Shown here: positions 1 through 5,954 of the stretch, piece by piece
Layout: each line of letters starts with the position of its first letter
How positions within the stretch are numbered: position 1 is the stretch's first letter
NCBI GenBank assembly: GCA_903921295.1
Contig: CAIXOZ010000119.1
Span: 1 to 7,718, forward strand
Direction: 5' to 3'
Length of the DNA stretch: 7,718 bases
Origin: an uncultured cyanobacterium
GTDB lineage: Bacteria > Cyanobacteriota > Cyanobacteriia > PCC-6307 > Cyanobiaceae
The notes under the pieces: generated by a model
Told to the model about the DNA's origin: nothing
The model's input: the letters and a program-made list of their open reading frames with translations, nothing else
The model's database searches: none
Translations under genes and position numbers: made by a program

Positions 1-1082
1 AGGATCAGCAGCACCAGCACAATCGCAAGACCGAGGGCATCCACCACACCCTCAACGGCCGATTGAATGAATTGACCGATGTTGTAAATCTGCTTGACCG
101 TCACGCCTGGGGGCACGGTGGTGGTGAATTGATTCATCACCTCAACCACAGCATTCGACACATCGAGCGCGTTGCTCTCCGGTGTCTGGAACACCGCGAT
201 CGTCATCGAGGGATACCCGTCCACATCCACCGCCTGCTGGGCAAACGTGTTGAAGCCATAGGTGGCTCCACCAACGTCCTTCAGGCGCAGAAGGTTGCCC
301 TGGGGTGTGCGACCGACGATCAGATCATTCAGCTCATCAATCGAGACCAGGTTTCCGTTGTTTTTGACCAGGATCGGATAGCTGTACATCTGGTCGCCAC
401 CAGCGGGGGGACCGCCCACAAGACCACCGATCGCCACGGAGTTCTGACTCTTGACCGCCGTCACCACCTGATCGGCCGTCAGCTGATTGGCGGCCAGCTT
501 CTCGGGATCGACGAACAACCAGAACGCAGGGCTGCTGCCCCCTAGAACACTGACGTTGGCGACCCCATCAACCCGTTCAAGCTGGTAATAGAGGTTCTGA
601 TAAATCAGTCCGTTGAGGTAGGGAGCATCAAACTGACCATCGCTTGAGCTCACCTGATAGGCCAGCAGAATCGATGGCGTGCTTTGCATCACCGACACAC
701 CGGTGGCTTGCACCTGCTGCGGCAGCTGCGGCATCGCCAGGGAAACACGGTTCTGAACATTCACCTGGTCAATGTTGATGTCAGTGCCCTCCTGGAAATA
801 GACCTGCACCTGGCTCTGGCCCTGCATGGTGCTGATCGAGGAGATGTAGGCGGCACCCGGCACACCGTTGATCTGCTGTTCAAGCGGATTGGTCACCGCC
901 TGCTCGGTGACCAGGGAATTGGCACCGCCATAGTTGGCGGTCACCTGAATCAAGGGCGGCGCAATGTTCGGAAGGTTTTCAATCGAGAGGGTCGGAATCG
1001 CAATCAGACCGACCAGAACGATGAGAATGCTGCAGACGGTGGTCAGAACCGGCCGCTTGATGAAATTATCAGAAAAAGACAT
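1..1082 (-). CDS. RND multidrug efflux permease, HAE-1/AcrB-like (N-terminal 360 residues, cut by left edge)
   Basis: Inner-membrane proton-driven pump of a tripartite efflux complex; with a periplasmic adaptor and an outer-membrane channel it exports hydrophobic or toxic compounds. The reading frame runs from ATG at 1082 to the window edge without a stop. Residues 1-10 are a short cytoplasmic stretch, 11-31 form the first membrane helix, and about 32-340 form the first periplasmic porter loop. That loop carries the family signature around 49-83 (tAnYGGA, then E60, then NPLEQQINGV). A segment at 192-224 (DPEKL, QLTADQV, then GGLVGGPP) resembles AcrB closely. The second membrane helix begins near 346 and is cut. 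AcrB-type pumps are about 1,040 residues, so roughly two thirds is missing, including the proton-relay aspartates of TM4. The Shine-Dalgarno GAGGGG (1088-1093) lies 5 nt before the ATG and overlaps the adaptor stop. The substrate cannot be read from sequence. Confidence 0.93.
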   Translation of the reverse strand, partial: MSFSDNFIKRPVLTTVCSILIVLVGLIAIPTLSIENLPNIAPPLIQVTANYGGANSLVTEQAVTNPLEQQINGVPGAAYISSISTMQGQSQVQVYFQEGTDINIDQVNVQNRVSLAMPQLPQQVQATGVSVMQSTPSILLAYQVSSSDGQFDAPYLNGLIYQNLYYQLERVDGVANVSVLGGSSPAFWLFVDPEKLAANQLTADQVVTAVKSQNSVAIGGLVGGPPAGGDQMYSYPILVKNNGNLVSIDELNDLIVGRTPQGNLLRLKDVGGATYGFNTFAQQAVDVDGYPSMTIAVFQTPESNALDVSNAVVEVMNQFTTTVPPGVTVKQIYNIGQFIQSAVEGVVDALGLAIVLVLLI

Positions 1083-1087
1083 CGGGG

Positions 1088-1093
1088 CCCCTC
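1088..1093 (-). promoter_or_regulatory. Ribosome binding site of the RND pump gene
   Basis: GAGGGG on the minus strand, five bases before the pump ATG, overlapping the TGA stop of the adaptor gene (1092-1094). The spacer between the two genes is the perfect 8-bp palindrome GGGGCCCC (1084-1091), so the ribosome site is half of that palindrome. The layout fixes the pump start and suggests translational coupling. Confidence 0.7.
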
Positions 1094-2216
1094 AAGGATT
1101 AACGGTGGAAGGAGCCAGTCGCACCGGCATGCCGGAGCGCAGCAGAGCTGTGTTGCTGATCACGACCCTGTCGCCGCGTTTCAGACCGGTGAGCACCGGG
1201 TAGCGGTTGTCCTCCAGCGTTCCGAGCTGCACCGGCGTCTGCACGACGATCGGTGTGGTCGGCGGCAGGGATTCCAGCGTCTGCTTCTGCTTTTCAGGAA
1301 TCTGCTCGGACGCCTTGATCTTCGGCAGCACCACCGAGAGCGGGAAGATTCGATAGACAAACGGCTGCTGGGCCTGGAACATCACCGCCTGCACGGGCAC
1401 CGACAGGGCCGTGCTGGTGCTGAGCACGATCCTGTTCTTGACGAACTGGCCGGTCTTCAGACGGCCGGTGAGATTGGGGAAACTGGCCTTCACCAGCACG
1501 GTGTTGGGCGACTGGCTGGTGCCGCTGACGCCGTAATAGGGCGAGATGAAGACCACGCGGCCGCTGCCACTGACGGCGTCATTCCCCTGGGATTGCAGTT
1601 GCACGGACTGTCCGATCTTCACCAGGTTGGCCTGGGTCGCCGGGATGTCCATCAAGGTCCACAGCGTGCTGTTATCGGTGATGCCGGTGATCGCCTGACC
1701 CTGACGCACGTAATCACCGAGCTTGACGGTGTCGAGCGAGCCGAGCTGACCGGCGATCGGTGCCGTCACGTACTTGTACCCAAGGGTGGCCGCGGAGGCG
1801 CGCACCTGATCGCGGCTCTTGATCGCCTGGGTGATGTAGAAGTCCATGTCCTTGGCGGACACAGCGCCCTGTTGATTGAGGAAGACGTAACGCTCGGCAT
1901 TGATGCGGTCCTTGTCCGCCTCGGCGCGGCTGGCATTCAACGCCGCCGATTCCTGAACATTGTCGAGTTCAAGAATCCGTTGACCGGCTCGCACCTGCTG
2001 GCCTTCCACCGCAAGGATCCGCACCACCCGACCGTCGGCTTCCGGCCGCATCGCCACGTTGGTGGTCGATTCGAGCTTGCTCACCACATCGATCGTGGGC
2101 GAGAAGCTGGCCGTGCCCACCACGGTGCTCTGCACCAGCATCGGGGCTCGGGCCTGGTGAGGAGGGCTGCAAGACGCCAGGACCAGCAGAGGGGCCATCC
2201 AGGAGACCCGGCGCAT
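1092..2216 (-). CDS. RND efflux periplasmic adaptor subunit (membrane fusion protein), lipoprotein
   Basis: Periplasmic adaptor that bridges the RND pump encoded 9 nt downstream and an outer-membrane channel. From ATG at 2216 it is 374 residues. Residues 1-16 form a short lipoprotein signal ending in the lipobox LASC, so C16 would be lipidated. The order is: first half of the biotinyl/lipoyl-like domain at 59-85 (EADGRV, then EGQQVRAGQ), a short helical hairpin at about 86-145, the second lipoyl half at 149-180 (TAPIAGQLG, then GDYVRQGQ), the beta-barrel at about 185-275, and a membrane-proximal domain to the end. Residues about 291-324 look like an insertion in that last domain. The frame stays open up to a TTG at 2243, which would add nine residues. 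I prefer ATG 2216 because it gives a compact lipoprotein signal, although neither start has a clear Shine-Dalgarno. Pump family is set by the neighbour; substrate is unknown. Confidence 0.92.
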   Translation of the reverse strand: MRRVSWMAPLLVLASCSPPHQARAPMLVQSTVVGTASFSPTIDVVSKLESTTNVAMRPEADGRVVRILAVEGQQVRAGQRILELDNVQESAALNASRAEADKDRINAERYVFLNQQGAVSAKDMDFYITQAIKSRDQVRASAATLGYKYVTAPIAGQLGSLDTVKLGDYVRQGQAITGITDNSTLWTLMDIPATQANLVKIGQSVQLQSQGNDAVSGSGRVVFISPYYGVSGTSQSPNTVLVKASFPNLTGRLKTGQFVKNRIVLSTSTALSVPVQAVMFQAQQPFVYRIFPLSVVLPKIKASEQIPEKQKQTLESLPPTTPIVVQTPVQLGTLEDNRYPVLTGLKRGDRVVISNTALLRSGMPVRLAPSTVNP

Positions 2217-2313
2217 CAGGGGCAGCGTCACAAGCCAGAGCAAGCGTTGCCGTCAAACTAAGGGTTGAATTCGTTTTCGTCGCCCACCCATCCGGGGAAT
2301 CTGAGGAAGTGTG
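2217..2313. other. Divergent intergenic region between the efflux adaptor and rarA
   Basis: This 97-bp gap must hold the promoters of both the efflux operon (leftward) and rarA-bcp (rightward). I see no convincing sigma-70 pair in either direction. A TTGACG-like box on the minus strand (2251-2256) has only TTGTGA at 17-bp spacing. No long inverted repeat that would mark a repressor operator is visible. Confidence 0.4.
2303..2309 (+). promoter_or_regulatory. Ribosome binding site of rarA
   Basis: GAGGAAG lies four bases before ATG 2314 and only one base before the in-frame GTG at 2311. The spacing favours ATG 2314 as the start. Confidence 0.7.
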
Positions 2314-4566
2314 ATGGCGGATCGATCCAGCACCGGCGACGGCATCACCGACCTCTTTCGCCATCACGGCGAGCAGCAACGTCAGCGCCTCGCGCCGCTG
2401 GCCGATCGCCTACGGCCGCGCAGCCTCGACGACTTCGCCGGCCAGGAGGCCATTCTCGGTCCGGGACGCCTGCTGCGACGAGCGATCAGCGCCGATCGGG
2501 TCGGCAATCTGATCCTGCACGGCCCGCCAGGGGTCGGTAAGACCACCCTGGCCCGGATCATCGCCGGCACCACCCGCGCCCACTTCAGCAGCCTCAATGC
2601 GGTGCTGGCCGGAATCAAGGATCTGCGGCTGGAGGTGGAGGCCGCCCGCGAGCGGCTGGATCGGCACGGCCTGCGAACACTGCTGTTCATCGATGAGGTG
2701 CATCGCTTCAACACCGCCCAGCAGGACGCCCTGCTGCCCTGGGTCGAGAACGGCACCGTCACCCTGATCGGCGCCACCACGGAGAATCCCTACTTCGAGG
2801 TCAACAAGGCGCTGGTCAGCCGTTCGCGCCTGTTCAGGCTGCAACCGCTCGGCGAGGAGCACCTGCGCCAGCTTCTGGCGAGGGCCCTGAGCGACCGCGA
2901 TCGCGGCTACGGCGAACGGGAGGTGGCGATCAGCGAGGCGGCGATCGCCCACCTGGTGAGCAGCGCCGGTGGTGATGCCCGCAGCCTGCTCAATGCCCTG
3001 GAACTGGCGGTGGAAACCACCGAGGCCGGCACCGACGGCGTGATCCGCATCGATCTGGCGATCGCCGAGGAATCGATCCAGGAGCGGGCCGTGCTCTACG
3101 ACAAGCAGGGCGATGCCCACTTCGACACGATCAGCGCCTTCATCAAGTCGCTGCGCGGTTCCGATGCCGATGCCGCCCTGTTCTGGCTGGCCCGGATGGT
3201 GGAGGCAGGCGAGAACCCGCGCTTCATCTTCAGGAGGATGCTGATCGCCGCCGGCGAAGACATCGGCCTGGCGGATCCGCAGGCGATTGTCGTGGTGGAG
3301 GCCTGCGCCGCGGCCTTCGAGCGGGTGGGGCTGCCGGAGGGTCTCTATCCCCTGGCCCAGGCGGCCCTCTATCTGGCCGGCACCGAGAAGAGCAACAGCG
3401 TGCTCGGCTTCTTCGATGCCCTGCGCAGCGTTCGCGAGAGCAACCGCCAGGACGTGCCATCCCACCTGCGCGACAGCCATCGCGATGGCCAGGGCTTCGG
3501 CGATGGCGTCGGCTATCGCTATCCCCATGCCTACGCCGAGCACTGGGTGGCACAGCAGTACCTGCCCACCGCCCTGCAGGGGCAGGTGTTCTGGCAACCG
3601 GGCCTGCTCGGCTGGGAAGGCCAGCAGCGGCAGCGGCTGCAGCGCCGCAGGGCCGCCCAGCTGGCAGCGGCGGCCGAATCCCTGCTCGGAGATCAGGAGA
3701 TCCTCAGCAGCAGCCCGGAGGATCCCCAGCTCGAGCGCTGGTTGCAGCGGCAGGCGGTGGCGGAAGGGGAGCGCCTCGACCAGTTGCGGCAACGGTTCTG
3801 GCGCGAGGCCAACTGGCAGCGCCACGACCGGGTGCTGGTGCTCGGGGGGCGCACCCTGCTCTGGGCCCTGGACCCGCTGCGGGCCACCCCCGAAGGCGGG
3901 GTGGTGATCGCCGTGGCCTCCGAGGCAGATCGGGAACGCTGCCGGGCCCAGATCAGCCTGCTCGACAGCCTGCGGCAGCCGCGGCTGATCACGGTGCCAT
4001 CCCAGGCACCACTGCAGCTCAGCCAGGCTCTTGAGGCGGGGGAGCGCTTCGAGTGGATCGCCGCTCGCCAGCCGATCCTCGACCCGGGTCCGGAGTCCCT
4101 CAGGGCATGGTGCGCAGCGCTCGCCCCCCTGACCACTCCCCAGACCCAGCTCCGCCTGTTGTTCAGCGATGCACCGCTGGGGCCGGCCGCTGCCCTGCTC
4201 GCCGGCCATGCCGGTGCCCTGAGTGCGAGCGAGCGGCGCCTGCTGGAGGAGACGATCACACTGGAGCAGCCCCCGGAGGCCAACGCGGGCGAAACGCCCC
4301 GGCTCGTGGAGGACCTGAGCCAGCAGCTGCACGCAGCCGGCTGGATCCTGCAGCCGGAGCGCTGGAACGAGGCCCTGCAGCTGGACCTGAGCGACGCCGT
4401 TCTTGAACGCTGGTTGCGAGGTGACAGCCCCTACCAACAGCGGGTCGGCGCTGCGCTCGGGTCGAAACGGTGGTCGCAGCTTGCGGCATTGCTGCGCCGT
4501 TTCCGCGGTCAGCGCCTGCCCCAACCGCTGGAGCACACGCTGCTGCGCGGCCGGCATTCCCCTTAG
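2314..4566 (+). CDS. rarA: RarA (MgsA)-type replication-associated AAA+ ATPase fused to a C-terminal methyltransferase-like domain
   Basis: RarA is a clamp-loader-like AAA+ ATPase acting at stalled replication forks and in recombination. The protein is 750 residues; ordinary RarA is about 430-450. Visible AAA+ parts are Walker A GPPGVGKT (70-77), Walker B LLFIDEVHRF (123-132, with D127 and E128), sensor 1 and arginine-finger region GATTENP to SRSR (153-172), and sensor 2 GGDARSLLNALE (219-230). The RarA-specific C-terminal part follows to about 430, including FIKSLRGSDADAAL, GEDIGLADP and YRYPHAY (401-407). A helical, Arg/Gln-rich linker (about 436-500) leads to a second domain (about 505-750). 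That domain starts with DRVLVLGG (505-512), then GGVVIAVASEADRERC (528-543), FEWIAARQP (579-587) and LAPLTTPQTQLRLLF (603-617). The order resembles a class I SAM-methyltransferase fold with a worn glycine motif; this is inference. I recall cyanobacterial proteins annotated as RarA/unknown-domain fusions. bcp follows 27 nt later, possibly co-transcribed. The RarA assignment is secure, the tail's function unknown. Confidence 0.93.
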   Translation: MADRSSTGDGITDLFRHHGEQQRQRLAPLADRLRPRSLDDFAGQEAILGPGRLLRRAISADRVGNLILHGPPGVGKTTLARIIAGTTRAHFSSLNAVLAGIKDLRLEVEAARERLDRHGLRTLLFIDEVHRFNTAQQDALLPWVENGTVTLIGATTENPYFEVNKALVSRSRLFRLQPLGEEHLRQLLARALSDRDRGYGEREVAISEAAIAHLVSSAGGDARSLLNALELAVETTEAGTDGVIRIDLAIAEESIQERAVLYDKQGDAHFDTISAFIKSLRGSDADAALFWLARMVEAGENPRFIFRRMLIAAGEDIGLADPQAIVVVEACAAAFERVGLPEGLYPLAQAALYLAGTEKSNSVLGFFDALRSVRESNRQDVPSHLRDSHRDGQGFGDGVGYRYPHAYAEHWVAQQYLPTALQGQVFWQPGLLGWEGQQRQRLQRRRAAQLAAAAESLLGDQEILSSSPEDPQLERWLQRQAVAEGERLDQLRQRFWREANWQRHDRVLVLGGRTLLWALDPLRATPEGGVVIAVASEADRERCRAQISLLDSLRQPRLITVPSQAPLQLSQALEAGERFEWIAARQPILDPGPESLRAWCAALAPLTTPQTQLRLLFSDAPLGPAAALLAGHAGALSASERRLLEETITLEQPPEANAGETPRLVEDLSQQLHAAGWILQPERWNEALQLDLSDAVLERWLRGDSPYQQRVGAALGSKRWSQLAALLRRFRGQRLPQPLEHTLLRGRHSP
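2897..3065. repeat. Cluster of three HIP1 octamers (GCGATCGC)
   Basis: GCGATCGC occurs at 2897-2904, 2941-2948 and 3058-3065, all inside rarA. The first sits in a longer perfect palindrome, CCGCGATCGCGG (2895-2906). HIP1 is a highly iterated palindrome of many cyanobacterial genomes and supports the taxonomic guess. I found no other copy in the window by eye. Confidence 0.8.
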
Positions 4567-4593
4567 GCTCAACGGCCTTCCTCAGTCTCGGCC

Positions 4594-5061
4594 ATGGCCC
4601 TGGAGATCGGCAGTCCCGCCCCCGCCTTCACCCTTCCCGATCAGAACGGCAACGCCGTCAGCCTCTCTGATTTCGCCGGCCAGCGGGTGGTGATCTATTT
4701 CTATCCGAAGGACGACACGCCGGGGTGCACCAAGGAAGCCTGCAACTTCCGCGATCAGTGGTCAACCCTGCAACAGCACGGCATCCAGGTGCTGGGGATC
4801 AGCAAGGACACGGCCGCCAGCCACAGCAGGTTCATCACCAAGTACACCCTGCCCTTCACCCTGCTCAGCGATGCCGAGCCCTGCCCGGTGGCGAGCAGCT
4901 ACGACAGCTATGGCCTGAAGAAATTCATGGGCAAGGAGTACATGGGCATGTCCCGCACCACGTTTGTGGTGGCTCCCGATGGCACTCTCGAGAGGATCTA
5001 CTGGAAGGTGAAGGCCGAAACCATGGCCGATCAGATTCTCAGCGATCTGGGACTCAGCTGA
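4594..5061 (+). CDS. bcp: Thioredoxin-dependent peroxiredoxin, Bcp/PrxQ family
   Basis: Thiol peroxidase that reduces hydrogen peroxide and organic hydroperoxides and is recycled by thioredoxin. The 155-residue length is normal for the family. The active-site segment is PKDDTPGCT, with P38, T42 and peroxidatic C45, followed by C50 five residues later. This is the usual Bcp/PrxQ pair forming an intramolecular disulfide. R121 in SRTTFVV is the conserved arginine that polarises the active-site cysteine. C97 is an additional cysteine. No signal peptide is visible, so the enzyme should be cytosolic. ATG 4594 is the natural family start (MALEIGSPAPAFTLPDQ), although no Shine-Dalgarno is obvious in front of it. 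The gene lies 27 nt after rarA on the same strand and its last 8 bp overlap the end of the convergent coaX gene. Confidence 0.96.
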   Translation: MALEIGSPAPAFTLPDQNGNAVSLSDFAGQRVVIYFYPKDDTPGCTKEACNFRDQWSTLQQHGIQVLGISKDTAASHSRFITKYTLPFTLLSDAEPCPVASSYDSYGLKKFMGKEYMGMSRTTFVVAPDGTLERIYWKVKAETMADQILSDLGLS

Positions 5062-5062
5062 G
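5053..5062. repeat. Palindrome holding both stops of the convergent bcp and coaX genes
   Basis: CTCAGCTGAG is a perfect 10-bp palindrome. Read rightward it gives the last codons of bcp (CTC AGC TGA, Leu-Ser-stop). Read leftward it gives exactly the same codons as the end of coaX. The genes overlap by 8 bp (5054-5061), which leaves no room for a conventional terminator between them. Confidence 0.9.
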
Positions 5063-5953
5063 CGGCGCCAGACGGATCAGGGCCTCCATCGCCAGATCGG
5101 GGGCCTCGACCACCGCCACCCCGGCGTCCCTTAACAGCGGTGCCAGCTGTGGCCCATCGCCTCCGGTGATCCAGAGCTGCAGGCGATCCATGCCCTCCCG
5201 GTCGGGGCAGTGACCGGCCGTGCGTTCGCCTGGGGCGGACGCCGAGGAGCCCTCGCCCCGCACCAGCTGACGGTGGGCCTGCAGCACCGCCGCGGCCAGT
5301 CCTTCGAGCACGCCGACCCTCATCGCCTCAGCGGTGCCCACCGGCCAGCCCCCTGTAGAAGGGGCTCCAGCCGGAGCGCCGGCAGCCGCCTGCGGATCCG
5401 GCAGCAGATCCGGCAGCAGAGCGGTGCCTGCCGCCATCGCCCGCCACTGCAGTGCCGCACCGGCCAGCAGACGCCCACCGAGAAAACGCCCCTGTTGGCC
5501 GACCAGGGTCAGGCTCAGCACGGTGCCGGCATCGGCCACCAGCACCGGTGCCGCCAGCAGCTGCTGCTGACGGCACCAGGCCTGCCAGCCCACAAGGGCC
5601 CGATCAACGCCGAGCCAGGGAGGCGTTCCCTCCAGAGGCACCTGCGGGGTGAACAGGCGCCTTTGCGCGGGCAGCACCGTGTTCCATCCCTCCGGCACGG
5701 AGCCAACGGCGGCCCAGGCGAGGATCTTCCCGCCGTCCCAGGCCCCGGACGCTGCCGGTGGAGCATCGCCGCAACACCATGGAGCCGGAAAGGCCTCGCC
5801 AGCGGCGACTGCGCCTGTGGCGACCGGAACGGGCTGGGCAAGGGTCCGGGAGGCGTCGAACAACGTCGGCGGCCCTGTCGCCGGATCCAGGCGCTCCGCC
5901 CAGTGCCAGCGGCTGTTACCGATCAGCAGCACCCGGGCGCTGCGGCCGGACAT
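5054..5953 (-). CDS. coaX: Type III pantothenate kinase
   Basis: Catalyses ATP-dependent phosphorylation of pantothenate to 4'-phosphopantothenate, the first step of coenzyme A synthesis, in the cytosol. The 299-residue protein shows the type III order: an ATP-binding P-loop-like start VLLIGNS (8-14), the substrate-site motif GVDR (115-118, D117 being the expected catalytic base), DAGTVLSLTLV (141-151), GGRLLAGAALQ (159-169), the VGTAEAMRVGVLEG stretch (205-218), and TGGDGPQL (263-270). The first motif is normally DxGNT; here the aspartate position is leucine (L10) and the threonine is serine, which I believe is common in cyanobacterial members. Two Gly/Ala/Pro/Ser-rich loops (about 187-203 and 233-250) make it somewhat longer than the usual roughly 255 residues. 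GAGGGGA at 5960-5966, 6 nt before the ATG, is a good ribosome site. The gene follows cysH by one nucleotide. Confidence 0.9.
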   Translation of the reverse strand: MSGRSARVLLIGNSRWHWAERLDPATGPPTLFDASRTLAQPVPVATGAVAAGEAFPAPWCCGDAPPAASGAWDGGKILAWAAVGSVPEGWNTVLPAQRRLFTPQVPLEGTPPWLGVDRALVGWQAWCRQQQLLAAPVLVADAGTVLSLTLVGQQGRFLGGRLLAGAALQWRAMAAGTALLPDLLPDPQAAAGAPAGAPSTGGWPVGTAEAMRVGVLEGLAAAVLQAHRQLVRGEGSSASAPGERTAGHCPDREGMDRLQLWITGGDGPQLAPLLRDAGVAVVEAPDLAMEALIRLAPLS

Positions 5954-5954
5954 C

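Noticed and set aside
2228..2256. A possible sigma-70 promoter (TTGACG at 2251-2256) for the efflux operon.
   Set aside because: The box at the right distance reads TTGTGA, a poor -10 match, so I do not call a promoter.
684..2261. A 525-codon open frame on the plus strand opposite the efflux adaptor and pump genes.
   Set aside because: Its product is rich in His/Arg with no recognisable domain, while the opposite strand encodes clear adaptor and RND motifs. It is a mirror frame produced by high-GC codon bias.
2410..4572. A 720-codon open frame on the minus strand opposite rarA.
   Set aside because: It is antisense to a protein with intact AAA+ motifs, has a Gln/Ala/Leu/Gly-rich composition and shows no known motif. 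The lack of stops is explained by GC-rich codons on the other strand.
4567..4593. A terminator between rarA and bcp.
   Set aside because: The 27-bp gap has no stem-loop followed by T residues; the two genes are more likely co-transcribed.
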